A DNA stretch of 64,000 nucleotides from Methanoculleus marisnigri JR1 (GCF_000015825.1 NC_009051.1:2288695-2352694), one strand, 5' to 3'. Positions 36,755 to 45,936 are shown, counted from the first letter of the stretch. The notes: generated by a model not told the origin, from the letters alone. Numbers and translations are program-made.

Positions 36755-37344
36755 AGCAGGTCTTCATTCTCTCCCTTGTGCTGCTGCTTCTGGCGTTCGG
36801 GGCCGGTTGCATCGACTTTCCGGAGACGAACACCACGAAAACTGCCGCGTCGACCCCGATCCTTCACTACGAGCGGGGGAACATCTTAATCCCGATCAAT
36901 ACTTCCGAGATCCCGGTGAGAACGTTCGATGTCAACGCGACAGAGGTGATCGAGATCGTCCTTGCCGACCCGCGGGCCGGGATTCTGCTTGAGGGGGGCT
37001 GGAAGATCACTTCGATCCGGACGGGCTTTGAGGAGGAGGACCCGAACCGGGAGCACATCGATGTGGAGTTCCGGAGCGACGAACTGTCACTATCGTTCTT
37101 CATCGAAGTGGACGAACGGGAGAGGCAGACCGGCAGAGGGCGCTGCAGCGCCACGATCTGGAGGGGACACCCATGGACATCGGACCCCTTCCCTGAAGAG
37201 GAGGACTATCACCAGGCGGTAAATCCATACATGGGCCTGTTTGTGGTCGTCGATCATCACAACGAGAGGGTGATGATGGCCTATGACGATAAGACGATCT
37301 TCTACCTCTATCCCTCATACGGGGATGTGACTGAATGGGAGTGA
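36751..37344 (+). CDS. Tandem lipoprotein family, member 4
   Basis: 197 residues. Signal QVFILSLVLLLLAFGAGC, core LHYERGNILIPINTSEIPV, EIVLADPRAGILLEGGWKI and SLSFFIEVDERE, tail FYLYPSYGDVTEWE. Its middle (TGFEEEDPNREHIDVEF) is nearly the same as member 1, so members 1 and 4 versus 2 and 3 form two subtypes. Confidence 0.75.
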   Translation: MKQVFILSLVLLLLAFGAGCIDFPETNTTKTAASTPILHYERGNILIPINTSEIPVRTFDVNATEVIEIVLADPRAGILLEGGWKITSIRTGFEEEDPNREHIDVEFRSDELSLSFFIEVDERERQTGRGRCSATIWRGHPWTSDPFPEEEDYHQAVNPYMGLFVVVDHHNERVMMAYDDKTIFYLYPSYGDVTEWE

Positions 37345-37472
37345 CCGAAGCAGAACCGGCGCCCCTCTCCCCTCTCTCATGGAACAGGGTGATGTGAAAG
37401 CGTAGGGGAGGGCGATCCGGGAAAATGCAGGTTGTCGGAACGATCATGAAACCACCATAGGAGGGAAGCAAA

Positions 37473-37575
37473 ATGAACCAAAAAGCGGGAAGGCAGGCGC
37501 AAGCCGTACCTGCAACCGGCGGGAGCAATTACGTGAAGCAGATCGCCATTCTCTCCCTTGCGCTGCTGCTCCTGG
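37473..37575 (+). pseudogene. Fifth lipoprotein copy, truncated by hairpin array 2
   Basis: Starts MNQKAGRQAQAVPATGGSN and continues KQIAILSLALLLLG, matching the N-termini of members 2 and 4 (37533-37575 aligns base for base with 36751 onward). Similarity ends abruptly at about 37575 inside the signal peptide, without the lipobox cysteine, and the hairpin array follows. The frame runs on through the array to 37913, but the resulting protein is array sequence in translation. Confidence 0.7.
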
Positions 37576-37599
37576 GCGCGCTGTCTCTCCTGCACGGAT

Positions 37600-37880
37600 C
37601 TGGCCCTGCGGCCAGTCGCACTACGCTCCTCCCACCAGATGGTGCTCAAACTCCGGCCGCTCGTAGTCGCACCTCTGGTGCTCTTGCTCCGCTCCTGCGG
37701 AGCATCGCACTCCACCCCCGCCCGTCGTTCGTCGCCACTCGCGCCTTACGGTGCTTCGGCTCCTGCTCGAAGACGCTTCCGCGTCTTCTCAAGCTCCTGC
37801 CGTTCCGGCAGTCGCACCCTTCGGCCAGTCGACCACTCGCACCTGCGGTGCTCGGGCTCCGCTCCTCACGGAGCGTCGCC
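37600..37880 (+). repeat. Hairpin-mosaic array 2
   Basis: Same design as the array at 4760. Hairpins: GCTCC-TGC-GGAGC at 37691-37703, GAAGACGC-TTCC-GCGTCTTC at 37769-37788, CTGCCG-TTC-CGGCAG at 37797-37811, GCACC-TGC-GGTGC at 37839-37851, and GCTCC-TCAC-GGAGC at 37861-37874. The TCGC before and GCTC after GCACC-type hairpins are kept. All oriented forward. It replaces the 3' part of a lipoprotein gene and stops just before the lysS promoter. Confidence 0.8.
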
Positions 37881-37904
37881 AATTTAATACCCCCAGAGAT
37901 GAAC

Positions 37905-37914
37905 ACTATATAGA
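37905..37914 (+). promoter_or_regulatory. TATA box for lysS
   Basis: ACTATATAGA about 100 bases before the ATG at 38014. A second TATA-like AATTTAATAC lies at about 37881-37890, at the edge of the hairpin array. Confidence 0.5.
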
Positions 37915-38013
37915 ATTTCCCGGCGACTTCACCGCCCGGTCTCGCCGGAGCGGCGCCTGACCCGGATTTCCGGCCGGGTTCCGGGCTGCAGGAAGAATGG
38001 AGCGATTTACACA

Positions 38014-39540
38014 ATGAGCGATATGGATCACACCTGTTTTGACACGGCAAAGATCGATAAGTTACAGGAACTGCGCGAGCGCGGGGTGACGGTCTACCCC
38101 TACACCTTCGACCGCAGGGATACCGTCGAGGAGATCAAGGAGCGGTTCTCCGCGATCGAGCACGATAAGAGCGAGGAGGAGGTCAGCACCGCGGGGCGGG
38201 TCTACGTCGTCCGCCAGCACGGCAAGACGATCTTCGCCGATATCGGCGACTCCGAAGGCCGGATCCAGCTGTATCTGCGGAAGAACGACCTCGGCGAGGA
38301 GCAGTTCGACCTCTTCAAGCAGTACGTCGACGCCGGCGACATCGTCGGCGTCGTCGGCCACGTCTTCCGGACGAAAATGGGCGAGATCACCGTCTGGGTC
38401 GACCGGTTCGAACTCCTTACGAAATCGGTCTGCCCGCTTCCCGAGAAGTTCCACGGGCTCAAGAACGTTGAGACCCGCTATCGGCAGCGCTACCTCGACC
38501 TGATCATGAACGAGGAGAGCCGCGAGACCTTCAGGGCGCGGAGCAGGATCATCTCCCTCCTGCGACAGTTCCTCTTCGAGCGGGACTACCTGGAGTTCGA
38601 GACGCCCACCCTGCAGCCGATCTACGGCGGCGCGAACGCCCGGCCGTTCACCACCCACCACAACGCCCTCGACCAGAAACTCTACCTCAGGATAGCGCCG
38701 GAACTCTACCTCAAACGCCTGGTCGTCGGCGGGTTCGATAAGGTCTTCGAGATCGCGAAGAACTTCAGGAACGAAGATATCGACACCAACCACAACCCCG
38801 AGTTCACGATGGTAGAGGTCTACGAGGCCTACCGCGACTACAACGACATGATGAACCTCACCGAGGAGATCCTCTCCCACCTCGCGGAGAAGGTGCTCGG
38901 GACGACCGTCTGCTCGTTCGCCGGGCACGACCTGGACTTCTCCCGCCCCTGGCGCCGCCTCACGATGGAGGAGGCGGTGCGGGAGTACGCCGGGATTGAC
39001 TTCCCGGCCATGAGCCTCGAAGAACTCCACGCCTTCGGCCTCGAGCACTGCGTCGAGGGCTGCGAGAGCGCCGCGACCCGGGGCGAGTACCTGGTGCTCT
39101 TCTTCGAGCACTTCGGCGAGAAGCACCTCATCCAGCCGACATTCATCTACGACTTCCCGATCGAGAACTCGCCGCTCGCAAAGAAGCACCGCTCAAAAGA
39201 AGGGCTGACGGAGCGGTTCGAGCTCTTCATCGCCGGGATGGAGATGGCGAACGGCTTCTCGGAGTTAAACGACCCCCTCGACCAGAAAGCCCGGCTCGAA
39301 CAGCAGGACGCGAAACGCCGGAAGGGCGACCTCGAGGCGCAGATGATCGACTACGACTTCATCAACGCGCTCGGCTACGGGATGCCTCCGACGGGCGGCG
39401 TCGGGATCGGGATCGACCGGCTGGTGATGCTCCTCACCGGCAAGGACTCGATCAAGGAGGTCCTCCTCTTCCCGCAGATGAAGACCGCCGTCCCCGGGCA
39501 GAACGGGGACAAAGCGGAAGAAGGCGATGGGGAAGAGTGA
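38014..39540 (+). CDS. lysS: Lysyl-tRNA synthetase, class II
   Basis: 508 residues. N-terminal OB-fold anticodon-binding domain (STAGRVYVVRQHGKTIFADI), then class II motifs: motif 1 region FLFERDYLEFETPTLQP, motif 2 FEIAKNFRNEDIDTNHNPEF, motif 3 GVGIGIDRLVMLLTG. Charges tRNA-Lys in the cytoplasm. Many methanogens use the unrelated class I enzyme (LysK), so a bacterial-type class II enzyme here is worth noting. A small YwbE-like gene follows 19 bases later. Confidence 0.93.
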   Translation: MSDMDHTCFDTAKIDKLQELRERGVTVYPYTFDRRDTVEEIKERFSAIEHDKSEEEVSTAGRVYVVRQHGKTIFADIGDSEGRIQLYLRKNDLGEEQFDLFKQYVDAGDIVGVVGHVFRTKMGEITVWVDRFELLTKSVCPLPEKFHGLKNVETRYRQRYLDLIMNEESRETFRARSRIISLLRQFLFERDYLEFETPTLQPIYGGANARPFTTHHNALDQKLYLRIAPELYLKRLVVGGFDKVFEIAKNFRNEDIDTNHNPEFTMVEVYEAYRDYNDMMNLTEEILSHLAEKVLGTTVCSFAGHDLDFSRPWRRLTMEEAVREYAGIDFPAMSLEELHAFGLEHCVEGCESAATRGEYLVLFFEHFGEKHLIQPTFIYDFPIENSPLAKKHRSKEGLTERFELFIAGMEMANGFSELNDPLDQKARLEQQDAKRRKGDLEAQMIDYDFINALGYGMPPTGGVGIGIDRLVMLLTGKDSIKEVLLFPQMKTAVPGQNGDKAEEGDGEE

Positions 39541-39559
39541 TCGCCCCTCAATTTTTGTC

Positions 39560-39754
39560 ATGAACGGACGGAACAGGGCCGCCATCAAACCCGGGATGAC
39601 GGTGGATATCGTGCTCAAACGCGACCAGCGGACGGGGAAGCGCACCCGGGGCGTCGTCGCCGAGATCCTGACGAACTCATCGTTTCATCCCCACGGGATC
39701 AAGGTCCGGCTCCGCGACGGGCAGGTCGGGCGGGTTCAGGAGATCGTTGAGTAA
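39560..39754 (+). CDS. YwbE-family protein
   Basis: 64 residues from the ATG at 39560 (an in-frame ATG at 39527 overlaps lysS). NGRNRAAIKPGMTVDIVLK, RGVVAEILTNSSFHPHGIKV and LRDGQVGRVQEI cover the whole family length. YwbE is a small conserved protein of unknown function, better known in bacteria. Its position behind lysS suggests one transcript. Confidence 0.85.
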   Translation: MNGRNRAAIKPGMTVDIVLKRDQRTGKRTRGVVAEILTNSSFHPHGIKVRLRDGQVGRVQEIVE

Positions 39755-39756
39755 GG

Positions 39757-41634
39757 TCACCCGGCCTTCCGGAGGGTGAACCGGACGGCCGCTCCCTCCT
39801 CCGGCTCCCCCTCCACCCGGTCCTCCGCCCATATCCTCCCACCGTAGCGCTCAATAAGCATCCGGCAGATATAGAGACCGAGGCCCCGACCGCTCTTTTC
39901 AACTCCCCCGCCGCCGAAACGGGTGAACAGGCGTTCCTTCATCTCGTCGGGGATACCCGGCCCGGTGTCCTCGACCGAGACCAACACGTCTCCGCCGTGC
40001 TCCTCGACCCGGATGGCGATCTCGACCGCGGGCCCGCCGAACTTCACCGCGTTGCCGATGAGGTTCGTGAAGACCTCGGAGAGGAGATCGTCGGCGAGCA
40101 CCCGGGCGGTTGTCCCCGCGTAGGTGATCCGCACATCGGGAAAGTGCTCGATCTCCGCCCGGATAACGGGATCGAGAGCAACCGGGCCGAGGACGGCAGC
40201 CTCTTCCCGGATCTGCCTGATGGTGTTGACGTTTCTGATGATCTCGACACTCTTTTTGAGGCTTTTCTGCACCTTTTCAGTATAATTCCGCTGCTCGCCC
40301 TCGAGTTCTTCCGTGAGGAGATCGGTGTAAAGCGTGGCGGTACTGATGGTATTTTTGATGTCGTGCGTCATGATGTCCAGGTAAAGGTTCGCCCGCTCGG
40401 TCGACTCCTGCAGTTCCGCCGTGCGTGCTGCAACCTGCTCCTCCAGGTGCCCGCTGTACTCCCTGATCGTCTCTTCCGATTCCCTGAGGCTCTTCATCCC
40501 CGCTTGGAGAGCCGCGACCATCGTGTTGATGCTCCGCTCGAGTTTCATCACCTCGCGGGTTGCCGAGACACGGATCGTATGGTTGAGGTCTCCCTGCGCG
40601 ATGACGTCGACGTCGTCGATGATCTCCTCGAGGGGGCGCGTGAGGCGGCGCGCTACAAGGAAGATGACCGCGCTCGAGAGAACGATTGCAAGGATTGCAA
40701 CGACGGCGCGGGAGTAGAGCAACTGGTCGAGCTGGCTCTGTATGAGTCCCGTATCATAGGTCAGTTCGACGACGACGCTCGGGTCGGACGGGTAATCCGG
40801 GTCTTTCAGGTCGATGAAGAGATACTGGATCCGCCTTCCGTGCTCATCCTGCACCGCGTAATCAGTTCGGCCGGGGATGACCGTCCCGGTGACGAACTCC
40901 CGTGTCCGGGCATCGACAGAGCCGTCCGGCATCCCGACGGGGTTGCCGAAGATATCGTATACGCGGATCGAATCGAGATACGGGTTCATGGCAACGAACT
41001 CCTGCGTGCTCTCCTGCGAGCGCAGACGGTTCCGCTCCTCCATGAACGCATCCGGCGCGAGCCCGAGTTCGAGAAGGTAGCGGTGATCCGGCGTGGGCAT
41101 ATACGCATACTTCCGGACCTGCCCGGTTGCGGGCTCGTACACCACGCGGTCGGGGGAGAACTCGTCTCCAAGACGCATCCGGGTGAGCTCGTCATAAAAA
41201 CCCGGGACGTTCCTGAAATCGAGGCCTCGATCGGGAGGATAGGTGGTGTACTCGACGACTCCCGACGAGTTGACGACATAAAGATCCATATCTCCCCCGA
41301 GCTCGTCTTTGAGCGCCGGGAGGTTCATCTGCGACGGATCCCCTCCCGCCCGCTCATACTCCTCAAGAAAGAGCAAAAACCCCCTCTGCAACCGCAGGTT
41401 GAGGGAATCGTCAAAGAGTTTGAGGCCGGTATCCACATCCACGATCGATTCCCTGACGCTCTTTTCGGTGACGCTCTGGAGGGTGGCGAGGTCGGAGGTC
41501 ATCCTCTCTTCCGCCAGAACGTAGTCGTGGGCCGCGAGGAGGGCGATGGCGGGGATGACGATGAGCAGGATGGCTACGACAAGAGTAGGCGTAAACGGCC
41601 AGCCTTCCGAAACAGGTGTGCGGTCGTTCTTCAT
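39757..41634 (-). CDS. Membrane sensor histidine kinase 1
   Basis: 625 residues. Membrane segment at about 16-37 (LVVAILLIVIPAIALLAA), extracytoplasmic Cache-like sensor to about 300, second membrane segment (VVAILAIVLSSAVIFLV), HAMP (RRLTRPLEEIIDDVDVIAQG), coiled coil, phosphoacceptor MTHDIKNT, and ATPase boxes NLIGNAVKFG, DTGPGIPDE and GRGLGLYICR. It signals an external cue by phosphotransfer. No response regulator is encoded nearby. It is separated by about 200 bases from the two related kinases, so probably has its own promoter. Convergent with ywbE, 2 bases between stops. Confidence 0.9.
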   Translation of the reverse strand: MKNDRTPVSEGWPFTPTLVVAILLIVIPAIALLAAHDYVLAEERMTSDLATLQSVTEKSVRESIVDVDTGLKLFDDSLNLRLQRGFLLFLEEYERAGGDPSQMNLPALKDELGGDMDLYVVNSSGVVEYTTYPPDRGLDFRNVPGFYDELTRMRLGDEFSPDRVVYEPATGQVRKYAYMPTPDHRYLLELGLAPDAFMEERNRLRSQESTQEFVAMNPYLDSIRVYDIFGNPVGMPDGSVDARTREFVTGTVIPGRTDYAVQDEHGRRIQYLFIDLKDPDYPSDPSVVVELTYDTGLIQSQLDQLLYSRAVVAILAIVLSSAVIFLVARRLTRPLEEIIDDVDVIAQGDLNHTIRVSATREVMKLERSINTMVAALQAGMKSLRESEETIREYSGHLEEQVAARTAELQESTERANLYLDIMTHDIKNTISTATLYTDLLTEELEGEQRNYTEKVQKSLKKSVEIIRNVNTIRQIREEAAVLGPVALDPVIRAEIEHFPDVRITYAGTTARVLADDLLSEVFTNLIGNAVKFGGPAVEIAIRVEEHGGDVLVSVEDTGPGIPDEMKERLFTRFGGGGVEKSGRGLGLYICRMLIERYGGRIWAEDRVEGEPEEGAAVRFTLRKAG

Positions 41635-41831
41635 AAGCCACGGTCATGCAGGGACGGGACGCGCGCTCGACTGGCCGGCGGATACACCCCGGCCGTACCA
41701 TCTGTACCGGATCGTGCCCGCTCCGCTGAACAGGATGTTCCCATCTTAACGGGCACTAGTGGCTGTCTCTCTACCTTAACCTTCGCGATCAGGATAGGGT
41801 CTCGGGGGAGCAGACAGGGTGCGAGCGATCG
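41635..41831. other. Spacer between histidine kinases 1 and 2
   Basis: No gene and no convincing TATA box or hairpin that I can point to. Confidence 0.4.
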
Positions 41832-43718
41832 TTATTCCCCCGGCACCTTCCGGAGCGTGAACCGGACGGCCGCTCCCTCCTCCGGCCGCCCTTCCACCCG
41901 GTCGTCCACCCATATACTCCCGCCGTACCGCGTAATAAGCATCCGGCAGATGTAGAGCCCGAGACCTGCCCCCGTAAGCGGGCCTTCCCCTCTCCGGAAG
42001 CGGCGGAAGAGTTCGCTCTTCACCGCATCGGGGATACCCGGCCCGGTATCCTCGACCGAGACCAGCATCTCCTTCCCGCGCTCTTCGACCCGGACAGCGA
42101 TCTCGACCGCCGGCCCGCCGAACTTCACCGCGTTGCCGATGAGGTTCGCAAAGACCTCGGAGAGCAGGTCGTCGGCGAGGACTGCAATCGGGTGCCCCTC
42201 ATACCGGATCCGGATCGCGGGATGGTTCGCCATCTCCGTGCGGATCACCCGGTCGAGATCCACCCGCGTCAACGCGTTCCCGCTCTCCAGGGCCTCCCGG
42301 AGAGTGGCGATGCCCCCGATGATCGCGGAACTCTGTTCGAGCCGGGAGAGCATCTTCTCGGCCATCCCCCGCCGTTCTCCTTCAAGCGCATCGACGAGGT
42401 GCCGGGTATACCCGATAGCGACGGCGTTTGCATTGTTGATGTCGTGGACCATGATATCCAGAAAGAGGGTTGCCGCCCGGTTCGATTCCTCGAGGTCGGC
42501 GGTCCGTTCCCGGACCTGATCTTCAAGCCGGGTGCTGTACCCTCGTGCCGTCTCCTCCGAAGCGTGAAGGCGCCGGATATTCTCTTTAAGAGCGTCGACC
42601 ATGGCATCGATGCTTCCTTGGAGACGGGTGAACTCCGTTCCCGCGGATACCCGGATCCGGTGATCGAGATCCCCCCGGGCTATGGTGTTGACGTCGTCGA
42701 CGATCTCCCGTACCGGGCGTGTTATCTGCCGCGAAACCGGGACCGCGATGCAGCAGGCGGCGAGACTTGCGAAGAACGCGAGGAGAACGTGAGTGAGACG
42801 CATCTCGGCAAGCCGGGTATCGAGAGGGGCGGTGCTGTAGGTCAACTCGACGACCCGGCTCGCGTCCGAGGGGGATCCGGCAGCGGAGAGGTCGACAAGG
42901 ACGTACCGGACGATCTGTCCCGCTACCGGATCCGTTATTGTCCGGTCCCGTTTCTCTTCATAGACCGCACGGGCAACGAAATCGATGGCGGCGGGATCGG
43001 TTGGGCTCTCCGACTCGGTCGCGTTGACGGATCTCCCGTAACAGTCGAAGATCCGGATCCCTTCGAGCGCGGGGTTCAACCGCATCAGGTCGTCTTTGAG
43101 GGCCCGGTATTTCAGATCGAACCGGTCGGTCCCCACGGAACTGCAGACGAGCCCGAGCTCGAAGAGGTAGCGGTGATCCGGGGAGGGCATGTAGGCGTAC
43201 TTTCGCAACCGCCCGCTCGCCGGCTCCGCCATGACCCGGTCGGCCGTGAACGCGTCGCCGAGCCGGATTTCCGTTATCCGGTTGTAAAAAGACGGAACCT
43301 CACGGAAATCGATGCCGAGGTCCGGAGGGTAGGTGGTATACTCGATGACACCCGAGTCGTTGATGATGTAGACGTCCGTCTCCCCCCCGAGGAGTTCCTT
43401 GACGCGGGAGAGATCCATCTCTTCCGGATCTCCTCCCGCCCGCTTGTATTCGGCCAGAACCGGGATGAACGCCTCCTGCATCCGGTGATCGAGCGTGCAG
43501 TCGAAGAGGTTCAGGCCCGCGTCCATAAGACGTATCGACTGGACGGCGCTCCTCTCCGTCTGCTCCCGGAGGCGATCCTCCTCGGCTATCAGGGCCTCCT
43601 CGACCTGCCGGTAATCCAGGGCCGAGATCAGCCCGATCACCGGGAGCGTGATCACGATCATGACGAGGACCAGGTGCGTACCGAATCGGAGCGGTCTCCC
43701 GCCCCCGGCCGCCGTCAT
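41832..43718 (-). CDS. Membrane sensor histidine kinase 2
   Basis: 628 residues from the ATG at 43718; it overlaps the stop of kinase 3 (ATGA), which rules out the longer frame. Layout as in kinase 1: membrane segment LVLVMIVITLPVIGLISAL, Cache-like sensor with YTTYPPDLGIDFREVPSFY, second membrane segment, HAMP (RQITRPVREIVDDVNTIARG), phosphoacceptor MVHDINNANA, and NLIGNAVKFG, DTGPGIPDA, GAGLGLYICR. The ligand is unknown. Confidence 0.9.
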   Translation of the reverse strand: MTAAGGGRPLRFGTHLVLVMIVITLPVIGLISALDYRQVEEALIAEEDRLREQTERSAVQSIRLMDAGLNLFDCTLDHRMQEAFIPVLAEYKRAGGDPEEMDLSRVKELLGGETDVYIINDSGVIEYTTYPPDLGIDFREVPSFYNRITEIRLGDAFTADRVMAEPASGRLRKYAYMPSPDHRYLFELGLVCSSVGTDRFDLKYRALKDDLMRLNPALEGIRIFDCYGRSVNATESESPTDPAAIDFVARAVYEEKRDRTITDPVAGQIVRYVLVDLSAAGSPSDASRVVELTYSTAPLDTRLAEMRLTHVLLAFFASLAACCIAVPVSRQITRPVREIVDDVNTIARGDLDHRIRVSAGTEFTRLQGSIDAMVDALKENIRRLHASEETARGYSTRLEDQVRERTADLEESNRAATLFLDIMVHDINNANAVAIGYTRHLVDALEGERRGMAEKMLSRLEQSSAIIGGIATLREALESGNALTRVDLDRVIRTEMANHPAIRIRYEGHPIAVLADDLLSEVFANLIGNAVKFGGPAVEIAVRVEERGKEMLVSVEDTGPGIPDAVKSELFRRFRRGEGPLTGAGLGLYICRMLITRYGGSIWVDDRVEGRPEEGAAVRFTLRKVPGE

Positions 43719-45604
43719 GGATCGCCCTCCTCTGTGGCCTTGCGGAGCGTAAACCGGATGGCGGTGCCGCACTCCGGGCACCCCCCCACCCGGTCGTCCG
43801 CCCATATCCTCCCGCCGTAGCGTTCGATGAGCATCCGGCAGATGTAGAGACCGAGTCCCGTCCCCGCCGTGCCGTGGGTTCCCCGAACCAGCCGCTCGAA
43901 GAGCCGGACCTTTACTGCGTCCGGGATGCCCGACCCGGTATCCTCGACAACGACCAGTACCTCCTCTCCGTGCTCTTCGACCCGGACGACGATCTCGACC
44001 GCCGGCCCGGCGTGCTTCGCCGCGTTGCCGATGAGGTTCGCAAAGACTTCGGAGAGGAGGTCGTCGGCGAGGACGATGACCGTGGTGCCGGAATAGGTTA
44101 TTGGGACGGAAGAACGCTCAATCTCGGCCCTGACAACGGCATCAAGGTTGATCGGGCAAAGCGACGGCACGCCACCCTGAACCCGCTGGATGGTGTTGAC
44201 GTTGTGGACGATCTCAATACTCTTCGTAAGCCCCTTCCTCGCCTTCCCGAGCACCTCGGCCTCGGGCTCTCCCTCGAGTTCGGCGTGGAGAAGGTCGGCG
44301 TAGAGGTTTGCGACGTTGTTTGCGTTTTTGATATCGTGCCCCATGATGTCCAGGTAGAGGGTCGCCATCCGGTTGGACTCCTCGAGGGCAGCGGTCCGTT
44401 CCCGGACCTGTTCTTCGAGGACACGGCTGTGCCGGACGATCTCCTCCTCCGACTCCCGGATCTTCTGGATAGTTTCCGTTAAGGATCCGACCATCGCCGA
44501 GACGCTCTCCGCGAGGTGTACGAACTCCTCGTCCCCGCTCACCCGCACGGGACGCTCCAGATCGCCGCGGGCGATGGCATCGACGTCCTCGACAAGGATG
44601 CGTATCGGCCGCGTCAGGTGGTGCGCGGCGAGGGCCGAGAGAGAGCCGACGCAGAAGAACGCAATGAGCAGGACACCCCCATGCCGGTCGAGCATTCCGG
44701 CAAGTTCCGCCTCCGCCCTCCTCGTGGTATAGGTCAGTTCTACGACCAGGCTCATGTCGGATGCGTAATCGAGGTCCGCCATATCGACGAAGACATAGCG
44801 TGTCAGTTCGCCTGCAGTGGCGTTCTCCACCTCGATCATGGCCTTCTCCCGGTAAGCCTTGCGGACGAACTCCAACCGCCGGTCATCGTCGGGATGCGCC
44901 TCGCCGGTGATCATCTCCCCCAGGCAGTCGAAGATCCGGATCTCGATAACGTCCGGGTTTTCGTCCACAAGTTCCCTGACGGTCTCCCGGTACTTCAGCG
45001 CTGTGCGGTACTGCTGGAACTCGGAACTCGCAAGACCGAGTTCGAAGAGGTAGCGGTGATCCGGAGAAGGCCGATACGCGTACTTCCGGAGTTCCCCTGA
45101 CGAGATCCCGGAGACGACCCTGTCGGCAGCAAACGAATCTCCGAGCCGGATCCCAGTTATCCTGCCGTAAAAATCGGGAATTTGCCTGAAATCAAGACCA
45201 AGGTCAGGAGGGTAAGTGGTATAGACGATGACGCCGTCTTCGTCGATAATATAGAGATCCATCCTGCCCCCGAGTTCCTCCTTAACGCGGGAGAGATCCA
45301 TCTCTCCCGGATCCCTTCCCGCCCGCTCATACTCGGCGATAAACAGATCGAATCCTTCCTCCATCTCCTGGTTCAACGTCCTGTCGAAGAGTTTCAACCC
45401 GGTATCCACCAGGTTTACCGCGAGGACGATGCCGGACTCGGTCTGGTTCCGGGACTCTTCGGTATTCACCTCCAGTTCCTGCCGGACCGCCGCCGAATCG
45501 ACAACCGAGAGCAGGAAGACGACAGGGACCGTCGCGAGGAGAATCGCAAGCAAAAGATAGAGCATGAGTGGAAGCGACGGTCGCACGGGACTCTTCGCCG
45601 TCAT
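43715..45604 (-). CDS. Membrane sensor histidine kinase 3
   Basis: 629 residues. First gene of the two-kinase transcript. Membrane segment LLAILLATVPVVFLLSVV, sensor domain with YTTYPPDLGLDFRQIPDFY, HAMP (HHLTRPIRILVEDVDAIARG), phosphoacceptor MGHDIKNANN, N box NLIGNAAKHAG, G boxes DTGSGIPDA and GTGLGLYICR. All three kinases share the motif TYPPDxGxDFRxxPxFY in the sensor, so they may sense related signals. Confidence 0.9.
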   Translation of the reverse strand: MTAKSPVRPSLPLMLYLLLAILLATVPVVFLLSVVDSAAVRQELEVNTEESRNQTESGIVLAVNLVDTGLKLFDRTLNQEMEEGFDLFIAEYERAGRDPGEMDLSRVKEELGGRMDLYIIDEDGVIVYTTYPPDLGLDFRQIPDFYGRITGIRLGDSFAADRVVSGISSGELRKYAYRPSPDHRYLFELGLASSEFQQYRTALKYRETVRELVDENPDVIEIRIFDCLGEMITGEAHPDDDRRLEFVRKAYREKAMIEVENATAGELTRYVFVDMADLDYASDMSLVVELTYTTRRAEAELAGMLDRHGGVLLIAFFCVGSLSALAAHHLTRPIRILVEDVDAIARGDLERPVRVSGDEEFVHLAESVSAMVGSLTETIQKIRESEEEIVRHSRVLEEQVRERTAALEESNRMATLYLDIMGHDIKNANNVANLYADLLHAELEGEPEAEVLGKARKGLTKSIEIVHNVNTIQRVQGGVPSLCPINLDAVVRAEIERSSVPITYSGTTVIVLADDLLSEVFANLIGNAAKHAGPAVEIVVRVEEHGEEVLVVVEDTGSGIPDAVKVRLFERLVRGTHGTAGTGLGLYICRMLIERYGGRIWADDRVGGCPECGTAIRFTLRKATEEGDP

Positions 45605-45683
45605 TTACGTATACACTCCGCTCCTCATGCGATGCCTCCGGGGGGGGGCAGGATCAATTCCTCAAGGAAGGGTATATCTGTAA

Positions 45684-45692
45684 CTATATAGT
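45684..45692 (-). promoter_or_regulatory. TATA box for histidine kinases 3 and 2
   Basis: CTATATAG core on the minus strand, about 80 bases upstream of the ATG at 45604. Confidence 0.55.
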
Positions 45693-45779
45693 ATGAACGA
45701 TTTTGACGCGAAAGAAGGAATTTGAACGGATCATTTCGTCGTGAGATGCCGCAGAGAGCAGGATAACGCTCCCCTGCAG

Positions 45780-45905
45780 ACCGGGCTCGGGAGTGGGAGC
45801 ACCGAAGAACGATGTTCCTTCAGGATACGACGGTTCGTCAGAATCGGAGCTGGAGAAACCCGGAAGGGTTTCGGGAACGGAGTTCGAGCACCGGGGGTGC
45901 GAGGT
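45780..45905 (-). repeat. Hairpin-mosaic array 3 (short, reverse orientation)
   Basis: GAAACCC-GGAA-GGGTTTC at 45855-45872 and GCACC-GGG-GGTGC at 45888-45900, the latter flanked by GAG before and GAGG after, which is the reverse complement of the flanks in arrays 1 and 2. GTTCGTCAGAATCGGAGCTG before them also resembles array sequence. Confidence 0.65.
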
Positions 45906-45936
45906 GCGGGTGCAGTTCCCGACGGGGGAAAGGTGC

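Noticed and set aside
37473-37913. 146-codon frame as an intact fifth lipoprotein
   Set aside because: Only the first 35 codons match the family; the rest is hairpin array, and the lipobox cysteine is missing.
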